This document shows positions 43,477 through 52,517 of a stretch of 64,000 nt of DNA, in pieces. How positions within the stretch are numbered: the stretch's first letter is position 1; the number at the start of each line of letters is the position of its first letter. A model generated the notes under the pieces. That model worked only from the letters and a program-made list of their open reading frames with translations. It made no database searches and was not told the DNA's origin. This DNA comes from Reichenbachiella sp. GTDB taxonomy: Bacteria > Bacteroidota > Bacteroidia > Cytophagales > Cyclobacteriaceae. The position numbers and the translations under genes are program-made. Location of the stretch: assembly GCF_033344935.1 (NCBI RefSeq), contig NZ_JAWPMM010000001.1, positions 186,001 to 250,000 of the forward strand, in the 5' to 3' direction.

Positions 43477-44895
43477 ATGAGTTTAGACTTTACACAGAAA
43501 GAATATCAGGCTCTACTCCAACAAGCGTCAGACATTGTCTTGAGTTGGCAAGAAAATCTATCTACCAACAAGACCTATCAGAATCCTTCCCCCGAAGACA
43601 TCCGGAAGCAATTTGACGAACCGCTACCCACTTCTCCATCGTCAGCAGCCGACCTTTTGGATCAAATCGATGAACAGGTTTATACTCACTCAAATCTCAA
43701 CGCAAGCCCAAATTATTATGGTTACATCACTGGTGGAGGAAATCAAACCTCAGTTTTGGCCGAAATGCTCAAGAATGCATTGAATCAAAATAATCTGAAA
43801 TGGCACAGTGCACCAGCTAATTCCGAAATTGAGAAGATAGTCATCAAATGGATTTGTCAATTCATAGGCTATCCTGAATCAGCCGGAGGCGTTATGGTAA
43901 GCGGGGGCTCTGTGGCCAATTTTCTGAATCTGGCAGTCATGCGAAAAGTGAAATGTCCCATAGACGTCGCCAATGAAGGTATGCAGCAAGCACCAAAAAT
44001 GACAGTTTATGCTTCTAATCAAGGGCATAGCAGTATCGACAAAGGGATGGATATGTTGGGCCTTGGAAAAAAATATCTTCGCAAAATTGCTGTAGACGAA
44101 AACTTCCAGGTATCTGTTGAACAAATGGAACAACAAATTCTTGATGATAAAAAAGCAGGTATGTTGCCAATAGGCATTGTCGGCATAGCAGGCACCACCA
44201 ATTCTGGGGCTGTGGATGATTTAAATGCTTTGGCGGACCTGGCAGAAAAGTATGATCTATGGTACGTGGTGGACGCGGCTTATGGAGGCCCTGCGGCAGC
44301 CACAAAACTTGCTGGTCATTTGTTCGCAGGGATAGATCGTGCCGATTCGATTCTGATCAATCCACACAAATGGTTTTATGTGCCTTTCGAAGTCGCCTGC
44401 GTGATTGTGAAAGACAAAGAAAAATTGAGAAACACCTTCTCACTTGTTCCGGATTATCTGACTGCCGGATCTGATGACAAAGAAGACTTAATGGATTTCA
44501 ACCTTCAGCTCACGAAAGACTTTAAAGCACTCAAGGTTTGGATGACGTTTAAAACTTATGGTGCTGATAAACTCAAAGCAGCCATTAGTAATGATATCTC
44601 CAATGCACAGTACGCCGCAAAACTCATTGAGGAAAGTGATGATTTTGAATTACTTGCTCCAGTACCTCTTTCTATTGTTTGCTTTCGTTATGTAGGGAAT
44701 CGCTCTTTAAGTGAAAATGAGCTAGATGAAATCAACACGAATTTGCTAAATGCCATAGAGGCAGATGGACGCATATTTTTTGCCGGAACAAAGATCAATG
44801 ATAAAGTGTCTTTGAGAATCAGTCTCACCAACCACCGACGAACTAAGAAAGATATTGATTACTTATTTGAAGTGATGAGGGAGTTGTTAGCCTGA
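43477..44895 (+). CDS. Group II PLP-dependent amino acid decarboxylase
   Basis: A protein of 472 residues of the aromatic-L-amino-acid/2,4-diaminobutyrate decarboxylase group. The PLP-lysine is in NPHKWFYVPFEVACV near residue 305, preceded by VDAAYGGPAA with the PLP-pyridine Asp, and by the cofactor loop SGGSVANFLNLAV near 150. The early ASPNYYGYITGGGN segment is the substrate-entry region. Typical substrates are DOPA, tryptophan, tyrosine or diaminobutyrate. The substrate is undetermined. It appears monocistronic. Confidence 0.88.
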   Translation: MSLDFTQKEYQALLQQASDIVLSWQENLSTNKTYQNPSPEDIRKQFDEPLPTSPSSAADLLDQIDEQVYTHSNLNASPNYYGYITGGGNQTSVLAEMLKNALNQNNLKWHSAPANSEIEKIVIKWICQFIGYPESAGGVMVSGGSVANFLNLAVMRKVKCPIDVANEGMQQAPKMTVYASNQGHSSIDKGMDMLGLGKKYLRKIAVDENFQVSVEQMEQQILDDKKAGMLPIGIVGIAGTTNSGAVDDLNALADLAEKYDLWYVVDAAYGGPAAATKLAGHLFAGIDRADSILINPHKWFYVPFEVACVIVKDKEKLRNTFSLVPDYLTAGSDDKEDLMDFNLQLTKDFKALKVWMTFKTYGADKLKAAISNDISNAQYAAKLIEESDDFELLAPVPLSIVCFRYVGNRSLSENELDEINTNLLNAIEADGRIFFAGTKINDKVSLRISLTNHRRTKKDIDYLFEVMRELLA

Positions 44896-45042
44896 TTTAT
44901 CTAGTGATCGAATGCCGGATTCTAATCGTTGCCTGTTTTTTATTGAAGAACATTCGTATGCTGTTTCATCAACACAATTGATCTCCTTTTCCTTGAATAA
45001 AGGTTTAATCCATTGATACAACTTGTAGAAACCCAATTTCAT
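44887..45042 (-). CDS. Small ORF of 51 residues downstream of a lipoprotein gene
   Basis: ATG at 45042 to TAA at 44887 encodes a basic, cysteine-containing peptide starting MKLGFYKLYQWIKPLFKEKE and ending DKSG. It begins 9 bases after the stop of the lipoprotein gene on the same strand and overlaps the end of the decarboxylase gene by 9 bases. The close spacing supports it as a real operon member, but no family is recognised. Confidence 0.4.
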   Translation of the reverse strand: MKLGFYKLYQWIKPLFKEKEINCVDETAYECSSIKNRQRLESGIRSLDKSG

Positions 45043-45051
45043 TTTATAAAT

Positions 45052-45474
45052 CTATTTCGTCAAAAACAGATACACATCCTCGACCAATTGTAGCTTCACT
45101 TTGTTATCCGATAAATCTAAGATCGTATATGGGATACCATATTTATCTCCATCATTAGTCAGGTTTAAAATTGTATCCGATGGAACTTCCCAATTCAGCG
45201 TATGGATTAAAGTATCCGCACCGAAAATGCAGTTCTTGTAACCGAATGCATTAATGGTGATTTTACCATTGGCCTTGATATTCATTTCACCATTCATGGT
45301 GTAGTTGATAGAATCATTAGCTGGAGCATTTTTGTCTGGGTAAGTCACCCATTGTACTTGCCAGTCGCCTACTAGACCTTCAGAAATTTCAGCGGTCTTT
45401 TCTTTGGTTGATTCACAAGAATTGATGGTAACAAGTGCACAAAAAAGCACCAAGGTTAGTCTTATTTTCTTCAT
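45052..45474 (-). CDS. Lipocalin-like lipoprotein
   Basis: A protein of 140 residues with lipoprotein signal MKKIRLTLVLFCALVTINSC. The start of the mature part, EGLVGDWQVQWVTYPDK, and the run of short beta strands ending VKLQLVEDVYLFLTK resemble lipocalin-like proteins of Bacteroidota, where G-x-W opens the barrel. No ligand can be named. A 51-residue ORF follows directly downstream. Confidence 0.62.
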   Translation of the reverse strand: MKKIRLTLVLFCALVTINSCESTKEKTAEISEGLVGDWQVQWVTYPDKNAPANDSINYTMNGEMNIKANGKITINAFGYKNCIFGADTLIHTLNWEVPSDTILNLTNDGDKYGIPYTILDLSDNKVKLQLVEDVYLFLTK

Positions 45475-45575
45475 AGCATTTTCAATTGAGGGATAAATTT
45501 AACACCATATTTCTTTAAAGATCAACAAGCAGGAGAAAGGAGGGTAAGAAAAAAACGAGACAATGCACTTAAACC

Positions 45576-45606
45576 TTTTTATTACGCTGAATAGCATCTA
45601 GATTTG
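45576..45606 (+). promoter_or_regulatory. Promoter of carB
   Basis: TTTT at 45576-45579 and TAGATTTG at 45599-45606 are 19 bases apart, matching TTTG-N19-TANNTTTG with one difference. Transcription would start near 45613, leaving a leader of about 38 bases before the carB ATG. Confidence 0.55.
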
Positions 45607-45650
45607 CGCAATTTTAGAGTATCCATACTATCAAATAAAAAACATCCGCA

Positions 45651-48467
45651 ATGCCAAAGGACAATAGCATCAAATCAGTACTCATCATTGGAAGCGGCCC
45701 TATCGTTATCGGTCAGGCTTGTGAATTCGATTATTCAGGATCGCAAGCGGCAAGATCACTTAGGGAAGAAGGAATCGAAGTGACGTTGATCAATTCGAAT
45801 CCGGCAACCATCATGACTGATGAAGTAACAGCGGACAACATTTACCTCAAGCCCCTTACAAAACAATCCATTCGAGAAATCCTCGAAAAACATGATAACA
45901 TCGATGCAGTGCTGCCTACCATGGGTGGACAGACCGCATTGAACCTAGCCATGGACTGCGACAAAGCAGGCATATGGAAGAAGCACAATGTGCGAATCTT
46001 AGGTTCAAATTTCGATGCGATCGAAACTACAGAGGATAGAGAAAAATTCAGACTGCTGATGCAAAAGCTGAATGTAGGCGTTTGTAAGGGAAGAACAGCG
46101 ACCTCTTTCTTAGAAGGAAAAGAAATCGCACAAGAAATTGGTTTTCCATTGATCATTCGATCTTCTTATACCCTCGGTGGTGCCGGTGGAGGTTTTGTTG
46201 AAAAACCAGAAGATTTTGATAAAGCCCTAAATGCTGGACTTCATGCTTCGCCAATTCACGAAGTATTGATTGAGCAAAGTATTCTCGGATGGAAGGAATA
46301 CGAGCTGGAAGTGATGCGGGACAATATTGGAAACTTCATTGTCATCTGTTCGATTGAAAACTTCGATCCAATGGGTGTACATACCGGAGACTCCATTACG
46401 GTAGCCCCAGCCATGACCCTTCCAGATACGGTTTATCAACATATGAGAAACCTTGCCATCAAGATGCTGGATGGTATTGGTCAATTTGCAGGAGGGTGTA
46501 ATGTGCAGTTTGCCGTGCACCCAGAGACTGATGAAATCATCGGTATCGAAATTAACCCAAGAGTTTCTCGTTCTTCAGCGTTAGCGTCAAAAGCGACTGG
46601 ATATCCAATTGCGAAAATCGCAGCGAAGCTGGCTGTTGGTTACAATTTGGATGAATTGAATAACCAAATTACGAAGACTACTTCCGCGTTCTTTGAACCT
46701 ACAATCGACTATGTAATCGTAAAAGTGCCGCGTTGGAACTTTGATAAATTCAAAGGCTCTGACAGACACTTGGGCTTGCAGATGAAATCTGTTGGAGAGG
46801 CTATGGGTATCGGCCGAAACTTCCAGGAAGCTTTGCAGAAAGCCTGTCAGTCTTTGGAGATCAAAAGAAATGGATTGGGAGCTGATGGTAGAGAGCTAAA
46901 AAGCCACGATGAGTTGTTGTACAGTTTGAAACACCCAAGCTGGAATCGACTGTTTCATGTGTATGATTCTTTCAAGTTGGGCATACCGTTCAAGACAATT
47001 CATAATTTAACTAAGATCGACCCGTGGTTCTTAAACCAGATTGAAGAACTGATCTTATTTGAAAAAGAAATAGGCCGATACAAACTCGACACTTTGCCGA
47101 AGCCCATGATGATGACGGCGAAGAAAAAAGGTTATGCTGATCGACAAATAGCACATTTGCTAGACTGTCTGGAAAGTGAAGTTTTTGCCAAAAGGCAAGA
47201 AATGGGTATCAAGCGTACTTACAAGCTAGTAGACACTTGTGCTGCTGAGTTTGATGCTAAGACGCCATACTACTACTCTACTTTTGAAGAGGAAAATGAG
47301 TCTGTCGCTTCAGATAAAAAGAAAATTATTGTCCTAGGTTCCGGGCCAAACAGAATTGGTCAGGGCATTGAGTTTGACTACTCATGTGTACATGGCATCC
47401 TCGCTGCAAAAGAATGTGGCTACGAAACCATCATGATCAACTGTAACCCTGAGACGGTCTCGACAGACTTTGACATTGCAGACAAGCTGTATTTCGAACC
47501 TGTATTCTGGGAGCATATTTATGAAATTATCCTTTTGGAAAAGCCAGAGGGTGTGATCGTTCAGCTGGGCGGGCAGACTGCTTTGAAATTGGCTGAAAAG
47601 CTAGAGCGATATGGTATCAAAATTATTGGTACGAGTTTCAAAGCGCTTGATTTAGCCGAAGATAGAGGTTCGTTCTCAACTTTGCTTAAAGAAAACGACA
47701 TCCCTTATCCTAAGTTTGGTGTGATCGAAACTGCAGATGAGGCTTTGGAGCTTTCTAAGGAACTTGGTTTCCCATTGTTAGTTAGACCATCGTACGTACT
47801 CGGTGGTCAGGGTATGAAAATCGTGATCAACGAGGAAGAACTGGAATCACATGTGGTGGAATTGTTCAGACAAATTCCTGGAAACAGAGTCATGCTCGAT
47901 CACTTCCTTGACGGTGCTGTAGAAGCTGAGGCAGATGCCATTTGCGACGGAGAAAATGTACACATTATCGGAATCATGCAGCACATCGAACCAGCTGGAA
48001 TCCACTCTGGCGATTCGTTTGCCGTATTGCCTCCATTCAATCTAGGTGATTTGGTCATCAGAAAGATCGAAGACTACACTAGAAAAATTGCGATAGCGCT
48101 AGATACTGTTGGCTTGATCAACATTCAGTTTGCTGTGAAAAACGATGAAGTATTTATCATTGAAGCGAATCCAAGAGCGTCAAGAACGGTTCCGTTCATC
48201 TGCAAAGCTTACCAAGAGCCGTATGTAAATTATGCGGTGAAAGTGATGCTAGGAGATAAAAAAGTGACTGACTTCAAATTCAATCCTAAGAAAGAAGGAT
48301 ATGCCATCAAAGAACCGGTTTTCTCTTTCCACAAGTTCCCGAATGTAAATAAGGAATTAGGGCCTGAGATGAAATCAACTGGTGAGTCGATCTACTTTAT
48401 TGACGACTTGATGGACGATTATTTCATGGAATTGTATTCAGAACGAAACCTATATCTCAGTCGATAA
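45651..48467 (+). CDS. carB: Carbamoyl-phosphate synthase large subunit without allosteric domain
   Basis: A protein of 938 residues with the duplicated ATP-grasp layout of CarB. Half 1 starts VLIIGSGPIVIGQACEFDYSG and has GGQTALNLA; half 2 starts IIVLGSGPNRIGQGIEFDYS and has GGQTALKLAEKL. The enzyme makes carbamoyl phosphate from bicarbonate, ammonia (from the CarA subunit) and two ATP, feeding arginine and pyrimidine synthesis. It ends shortly after EMKSTGES, where E. coli CarB continues for about 135 residues as the MGS-like domain binding UMP and ornithine. That allosteric domain is missing. carA is not in this window. Confidence 0.96.
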   Translation: MPKDNSIKSVLIIGSGPIVIGQACEFDYSGSQAARSLREEGIEVTLINSNPATIMTDEVTADNIYLKPLTKQSIREILEKHDNIDAVLPTMGGQTALNLAMDCDKAGIWKKHNVRILGSNFDAIETTEDREKFRLLMQKLNVGVCKGRTATSFLEGKEIAQEIGFPLIIRSSYTLGGAGGGFVEKPEDFDKALNAGLHASPIHEVLIEQSILGWKEYELEVMRDNIGNFIVICSIENFDPMGVHTGDSITVAPAMTLPDTVYQHMRNLAIKMLDGIGQFAGGCNVQFAVHPETDEIIGIEINPRVSRSSALASKATGYPIAKIAAKLAVGYNLDELNNQITKTTSAFFEPTIDYVIVKVPRWNFDKFKGSDRHLGLQMKSVGEAMGIGRNFQEALQKACQSLEIKRNGLGADGRELKSHDELLYSLKHPSWNRLFHVYDSFKLGIPFKTIHNLTKIDPWFLNQIEELILFEKEIGRYKLDTLPKPMMMTAKKKGYADRQIAHLLDCLESEVFAKRQEMGIKRTYKLVDTCAAEFDAKTPYYYSTFEEENESVASDKKKIIVLGSGPNRIGQGIEFDYSCVHGILAAKECGYETIMINCNPETVSTDFDIADKLYFEPVFWEHIYEIILLEKPEGVIVQLGGQTALKLAEKLERYGIKIIGTSFKALDLAEDRGSFSTLLKENDIPYPKFGVIETADEALELSKELGFPLLVRPSYVLGGQGMKIVINEEELESHVVELFRQIPGNRVMLDHFLDGAVEAEADAICDGENVHIIGIMQHIEPAGIHSGDSFAVLPPFNLGDLVIRKIEDYTRKIAIALDTVGLINIQFAVKNDEVFIIEANPRASRTVPFICKAYQEPYVNYAVKVMLGDKKVTDFKFNPKKEGYAIKEPVFSFHKFPNVNKELGPEMKSTGESIYFIDDLMDDYFMELYSERNLYLSR

Positions 48468-48479
48468 GTAAAAGACAAT

Positions 48480-48740
48480 ATGTTTAAGTTTTTACTCCTC
48501 TTATTTGTATTTATTTGGGTCATTGCCAAGCTGGGTGGCTTTATTCTTCGGACGTTGTTTGGAGGTTTCACTACACAGGCACGTCAACAGACCTACCAGT
48601 CTCAAGGGCAACGTAGTCAGCAAAGACAACCGAGGGATGGCAATGTGAGCATAGATTTCAACCCTCGAGATAGACAGCAATCTAAAGATAGTGGTAACTT
48701 CAAGGGTGGTGACTATGTGAACTATGAGGAGGTGGAGTAA
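48480..48740 (+). CDS. DUF4834 family small membrane protein
   Basis: A protein of 86 residues with one N-terminal membrane helix (MFKFLLLLFVFIWVIAKLGGFILRTLF broken by glycines) and a polar Gln/Arg-rich tail ending NYEEVE. This matches DUF4834, found in Bacteroidota. The function is unknown. It starts 12 bases after carB and is followed by a strong terminator, so the two share a transcript. Confidence 0.8.
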   Translation: MFKFLLLLFVFIWVIAKLGGFILRTLFGGFTTQARQQTYQSQGQRSQQRQPRDGNVSIDFNPRDRQQSKDSGNFKGGDYVNYEEVE

Positions 48741-48764
48741 TCTCGAGAAAATGAAGAATTAATG

Positions 48765-48796
48765 AAAGGCCAACTATTATATAGTTGGCCTTTTTT
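48765..48796. terminator. Strong bidirectional terminator after carB-DUF4834
   Basis: AAAGGCCAACTAT and ATAGTTGGCCTTT form a perfect 13-bp stem with a tiny loop, followed by TTTTTT on the plus strand. It also lies just downstream of the convergent esterase gene and has T on that strand too. Confidence 0.85.
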
Positions 48797-51022
48797 CTAT
48801 CTAACAACCAATTGACTCTTAAATATTTGATCTTGAGTTTTGATATACAAAATGTATAATCCTGACTTAATCCCTTCCAAATTTACTTCAGAAAGGTTGG
48901 CATTTAGGTCTTTTCGCATCAAGACCTGACCAGAAGTGGTGATCAGCTCTAACTTTCCCAATGTTGCTTCTTCACCAATACGCACCTTAATTCTTCCAAA
49001 ACTAGGATTGGGGTAAATAATGAATGGTTTACCTAAATGAGCAGTACTATTTGGTGATTCAGCAAACCGTGCCGAACCAGATAAGGTACTTACTGAAATG
49101 GTAAATGCAGCATCGAATACGCCATACGAAATCGTATTGTACCAAAAATTGCCACCATTGTATGTGTTTGAATAAGTATATCTAATGGATGAATTAGTGA
49201 TCACAAAAGTGTAAATCTGACCATTGTTAATGCTGAATGGAGTACTAAGGGATATGGTTTGCCATCCACTTCCTGCGCTAATGCCTGTCTGCTCATAGAC
49301 AGGTGTTCCTGAAACAGTATTTCCTTGAAATATTTTTAGTGAAGAACCTGAAATACCGTAAACCAACTTTACATTAATTTCTACCACTTGTCCATCGGCG
49401 GTTGCCGTGAATGACTGTCCCATAGTGTTACTATTGGAGTAACTCAAAATACCGTTACCTGAAGTGTTGCCAATAGTCACAATAGTGGCTTGGCTTTCAG
49501 TGGTAGCATGAGAAGAATTGCTGTAACCAGAATTACCTTCGGTATTTGAAGCTTTAACTCGATAGAAGTAGGTCGTGGAGGCACTAAGACCATTGTCTGA
49601 ATAACTTTCGACATTGGCGGATAAATTGGTGATTACTACATAATTGGATTCATTTCCTTCTGAACGTTCGATAATATAAGCATTTTCATTATCAGCATTG
49701 TCTTGCCAACTTAGCTGTATCGATGACATTCCAGTGGTAGTCGTACTCAATGACGAAGGGGCTGCTGGTGGTGAGTTTGTACCTTCTTGCTGCGTGGTAG
49801 CACTTACCTCTATGCTACTTGCACTTGTACTTTCATCGGTCACTTTGATTTTATAAAAGTAAGTAGTAGCAGGGGTCAAAGATTCATCGTTGTAGCTAGA
49901 TGCATTGGCGGATAAGGTTGCAATTGTGTTATAGCTTCCGTTAGAGGATAAAGCTCGTTCTACATGATAAGCGGTTTCTGTGGATTCGTTGTCGGTCCAA
50001 CTCAAATTAATTTGTGAGGACGAAATGGCGATGGCATTTACGTTAGTTGGTGGATTCAAGCTGGGCGTTGTGTTTTCAAGAATACCGAAAAATTCTGCAG
50101 CCCAATAAGAGGAGAAAAAATCGACGTCATTTGTATATGAACCAGTGTTCCCTCCTTGCGTTTCACCATTTCCTGGATCAATAGCTATGGTATGCCCCAT
50201 TCCATTAATCGAATAGGAAACAACTTGTGTGTTTCCATAGGGGTCTTGATATTGACTTTTTGTAATAGCTGAATTTCCCATGAACGAATTTTCAATCACA
50301 TCTGCGGTTTGATCTATGCTATGAACATTTGTCCATTGCTCCATGATTTCATTCTGGTTCATGTAGTAGACCGTATAATCAGATGTACCATGAAAGGAGA
50401 CCACTTTTGGCCAAGGGCCATTATGATTAGAAGCATTGCGGACACTATTTCCCAATTGGGAAGGTGATTGGTTCACATTGCCAAACATGGCCATGAAGGC
50501 AGCATTGCTAGTGGTAGCCACTTTGTACGGCAGACCTGACATGACAGCTCCTCCACTGAAAATGTCTGGATAGGTGGCGAGCATCACTGTGGTCATGGCG
50601 CCTCCACCAGAAAAACCAGTCACGAATACCTCTCCATCATCAATAGAGTAATTGTTTTTCATATAATCCGTCATGTTTTTCAGAGATGCCGCTTCGCCAT
50701 AACCGCGATTAATGTCTCCATTTTCAAACCAATTGAAACATTCAGATGAATTATTGGCACCTTTTTGTTGAGCATGAATAACATAAAATTTGTAAGTGTC
50801 TGCCAAAGAATTCCAATCACTTTCATTCGAGTATGAACTCGCAGTTTGTGTACAACCATGCATCACCAAAACCAGTGGTGCTTCGCTTGGCATGTTGCTA
50901 GGGGTATGGATGTACATTGATAAATTCCCAGGATTTGAACCGAAGTTGGGAATGCTGGTCAGCTGACTATGAGCTGTGCTCATCGTCAGACAAAAGAATA
51001 ATAAGTTTAGTAGTTTTTTCAT
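48797..51022 (-). CDS. Secreted PHB-depolymerase-type esterase with FnIII domains and T9SS sorting domain
   Basis: A protein of 741 residues with signal peptide MKKLLNLLFFCLTMSTAHS. Residues about 25-310 form an alpha/beta hydrolase of the poly(3-hydroxybutyrate) depolymerase/feruloyl esterase (LpqC) group: LVMHGCTQTASSY (oxyanion hole), VTGFSGGGAMT (nucleophile Ser) and NGMGHTIAIDPG (His). Two fibronectin type III domains follow (about 330-415 and 425-510: INLSWTDNESTETAYHVER, IQLSWQDNADNENAYIIER), then a beta-sandwich carbohydrate-binding-like domain. The C-terminus (IIYPNPSFGRIKVRI to GLYILYIKTQDQ) is a T9SS sorting domain. It should be an extracellular polyester- or feruloyl-degrading enzyme. 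Confidence 0.87.
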   Translation of the reverse strand: MKKLLNLLFFCLTMSTAHSQLTSIPNFGSNPGNLSMYIHTPSNMPSEAPLVLVMHGCTQTASSYSNESDWNSLADTYKFYVIHAQQKGANNSSECFNWFENGDINRGYGEAASLKNMTDYMKNNYSIDDGEVFVTGFSGGGAMTTVMLATYPDIFSGGAVMSGLPYKVATTSNAAFMAMFGNVNQSPSQLGNSVRNASNHNGPWPKVVSFHGTSDYTVYYMNQNEIMEQWTNVHSIDQTADVIENSFMGNSAITKSQYQDPYGNTQVVSYSINGMGHTIAIDPGNGETQGGNTGSYTNDVDFFSSYWAAEFFGILENTTPSLNPPTNVNAIAISSSQINLSWTDNESTETAYHVERALSSNGSYNTIATLSANASSYNDESLTPATTYFYKIKVTDESTSASSIEVSATTQQEGTNSPPAAPSSLSTTTTGMSSIQLSWQDNADNENAYIIERSEGNESNYVVITNLSANVESYSDNGLSASTTYFYRVKASNTEGNSGYSNSSHATTESQATIVTIGNTSGNGILSYSNSNTMGQSFTATADGQVVEINVKLVYGISGSSLKIFQGNTVSGTPVYEQTGISAGSGWQTISLSTPFSINNGQIYTFVITNSSIRYTYSNTYNGGNFWYNTISYGVFDAAFTISVSTLSGSARFAESPNSTAHLGKPFIIYPNPSFGRIKVRIGEEATLGKLELITTSGQVLMRKDLNANLSEVNLEGIKSGLYILYIKTQDQIFKSQLVVR

Positions 51023-51157
51023 AGGGCCTTTTTTTGTATCATACCTATGAATTTCATCGATTATCTATGTGGTATGTGTGCTTTTTTAAAAATAGTCCGG
51101 GTTGACTTATCAGTCATTATTTTATAAAAATGTGAATAGGGCCACCTATTTGTCTAT

Positions 51158-51190
51158 TTTGATCAAAAATCAAATTGCTGACTATTTTTG
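51158..51190 (+). promoter_or_regulatory. Promoter of the 51234-52486 pair
   Basis: TTTG at 51158-51161 is followed after 21 bases by TATTTTTG at 51183-51190, fitting TTTG-N17-23-TANNTTTG exactly. The start of transcription would be near 51197. Confidence 0.55.
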
Positions 51191-51233
51191 TAATTATTGA
51201 CACTTTTTATTGCATGACTTGATCAAATCTGAT

Positions 51234-51608
51234 ATGAATACCAAAGTTCTCATGGTCTTAAGCGTGGTCTACTTGGCTACACAAGGCATAGTACTCACCT
51301 TCTTGCCTCAAGAAGTCAATACTTATTTTAATATCAATTCTGAAGGGATGGCTGTTCTGATTTCTCAAACGTTGGGTGCTGCGTTGTTAGCCTTCGCCTT
51401 GCTCAACTGGATGACGAGATCGAATATCCTGGGAGGCATCTACGGCAAACCATTGATGATGGCCAATTTCCTATTTTTCTTTGCATCAGGTATGAGCTAC
51501 CTGAAAGCAGCAGACAACTCATTCACTTGGAGCATCGCCGGCATCTCCATGTTGCTTGGCTTTTCATTTGGCTATGTAGCTTTCACTCATCCATTTAAAG
51601 AGAAATGA
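51234..51608 (+). CDS. Four-helix membrane protein of unknown function
   Basis: A protein of 124 residues from ATG 51234; the longer frame starts with a TTG at 51210. Four hydrophobic stretches (VLMVLSVVYLATQGIVLTF, AVLISQTLGAALLAFALL, MMANFLFFFASGM, WSIAGISMLLGFSFGYVAF) suggest a small integral membrane protein. No family is certain. It overlaps the next gene, a propeller-like lipoprotein, by 4 bases. Confidence 0.68.
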   Translation: MNTKVLMVLSVVYLATQGIVLTFLPQEVNTYFNINSEGMAVLISQTLGAALLAFALLNWMTRSNILGGIYGKPLMMANFLFFFASGMSYLKAADNSFTWSIAGISMLLGFSFGYVAFTHPFKEK

Positions 51609-52486
51609 AAGCATTTTTACTTCTTTCCACTTTTCTCATCATCGGATGCCGACCAGATGCTAAAACCCAAATAGAGCCAGAAGGGTTTCTCGCTGAGCAT
51701 ATTCCAAAAAATCAACTAGCTCATGGCGGAGTGCTTTCCCCAAATGGCAAACAATTTTATGTCACCCTTTCAGATACTCTGTTTCAAAATTTTGAAGTCA
51801 TGGTTTCTCAAAAGAAAAATGATCAATGGCAACCGCTTGAACCCGCCTTTTTTAATTCCGAATTTGATGAACATGGGGTTTCCTTTTCCCCTAATGAAAA
51901 TCAACTCTACTTCAGTTCGACCAGACCCACCGGTATCGATAGCATTCCTCAAACTTGGCATATATGGCGCTCTACAAAATCAACTGATGGCTGGGGTAAA
52001 CCAGAGTTTATCAATATTCCTTCCATGTCCCAGAATCTCGTCTCGCACCCATCTTTGACGCAAAGCGGCAGAATGTATTTTCATGCTGGTGAAGTCGATT
52101 ATAGCAACCTAACCATCTATTATTCTGATCAAGTAGATGGCCAATTTTCAATTCCAAAACAGGTTTCTTTTGAGGGTGGATTAAATGGGCCAACGATTAC
52201 TCCTTATGTAGGTGCGACAGAATCCTACTTGCTTTTTGGCCATGTTCAGGATGGACAGGAAGCTATGTACTATAGTCAAAACAGAAATGGCAATTGGCAA
52301 AAGCCCATCCGATTACCAGATGTAGTAAACACCAACAATAAAGCAAACCCACACGTCAGTGCTGATTCCGATCACCTTTATTATGCATCAGGTGAATTTA
52401 CTGAAACTGGAGTTCCACGAAGATGGATAATCAAGCGCATAAAATGGAAAGGTCTATCAGACTGTCTGAGATTAAACAAGAATTGA
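51605..52486 (+). CDS. TolB-like (PD40) beta-propeller lipoprotein
   Basis: A protein of 293 residues with lipoprotein signal MKAFLLLSTFLIIGC. The body contains PD40/TolB blades: HGGVLSPNGKQFYVTLSD, EHGVSFSPNENQLYFSSTRP, SHPSLTQSGRMYFHAGE and NPHVSADSDHLYYASGE. Such propellers bind peptides, carbohydrates or partner proteins at the cell envelope. The role is unknown. It overlaps the upstream membrane protein gene by 4 bases (ATGA). Confidence 0.78.
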   Translation: MKAFLLLSTFLIIGCRPDAKTQIEPEGFLAEHIPKNQLAHGGVLSPNGKQFYVTLSDTLFQNFEVMVSQKKNDQWQPLEPAFFNSEFDEHGVSFSPNENQLYFSSTRPTGIDSIPQTWHIWRSTKSTDGWGKPEFINIPSMSQNLVSHPSLTQSGRMYFHAGEVDYSNLTIYYSDQVDGQFSIPKQVSFEGGLNGPTITPYVGATESYLLFGHVQDGQEAMYYSQNRNGNWQKPIRLPDVVNTNNKANPHVSADSDHLYYASGEFTETGVPRRWIIKRIKWKGLSDCLRLNKN

Positions 52487-52517
52487 TTAATTTCATTTTG
52501 AATTTAAATAGCTAATT

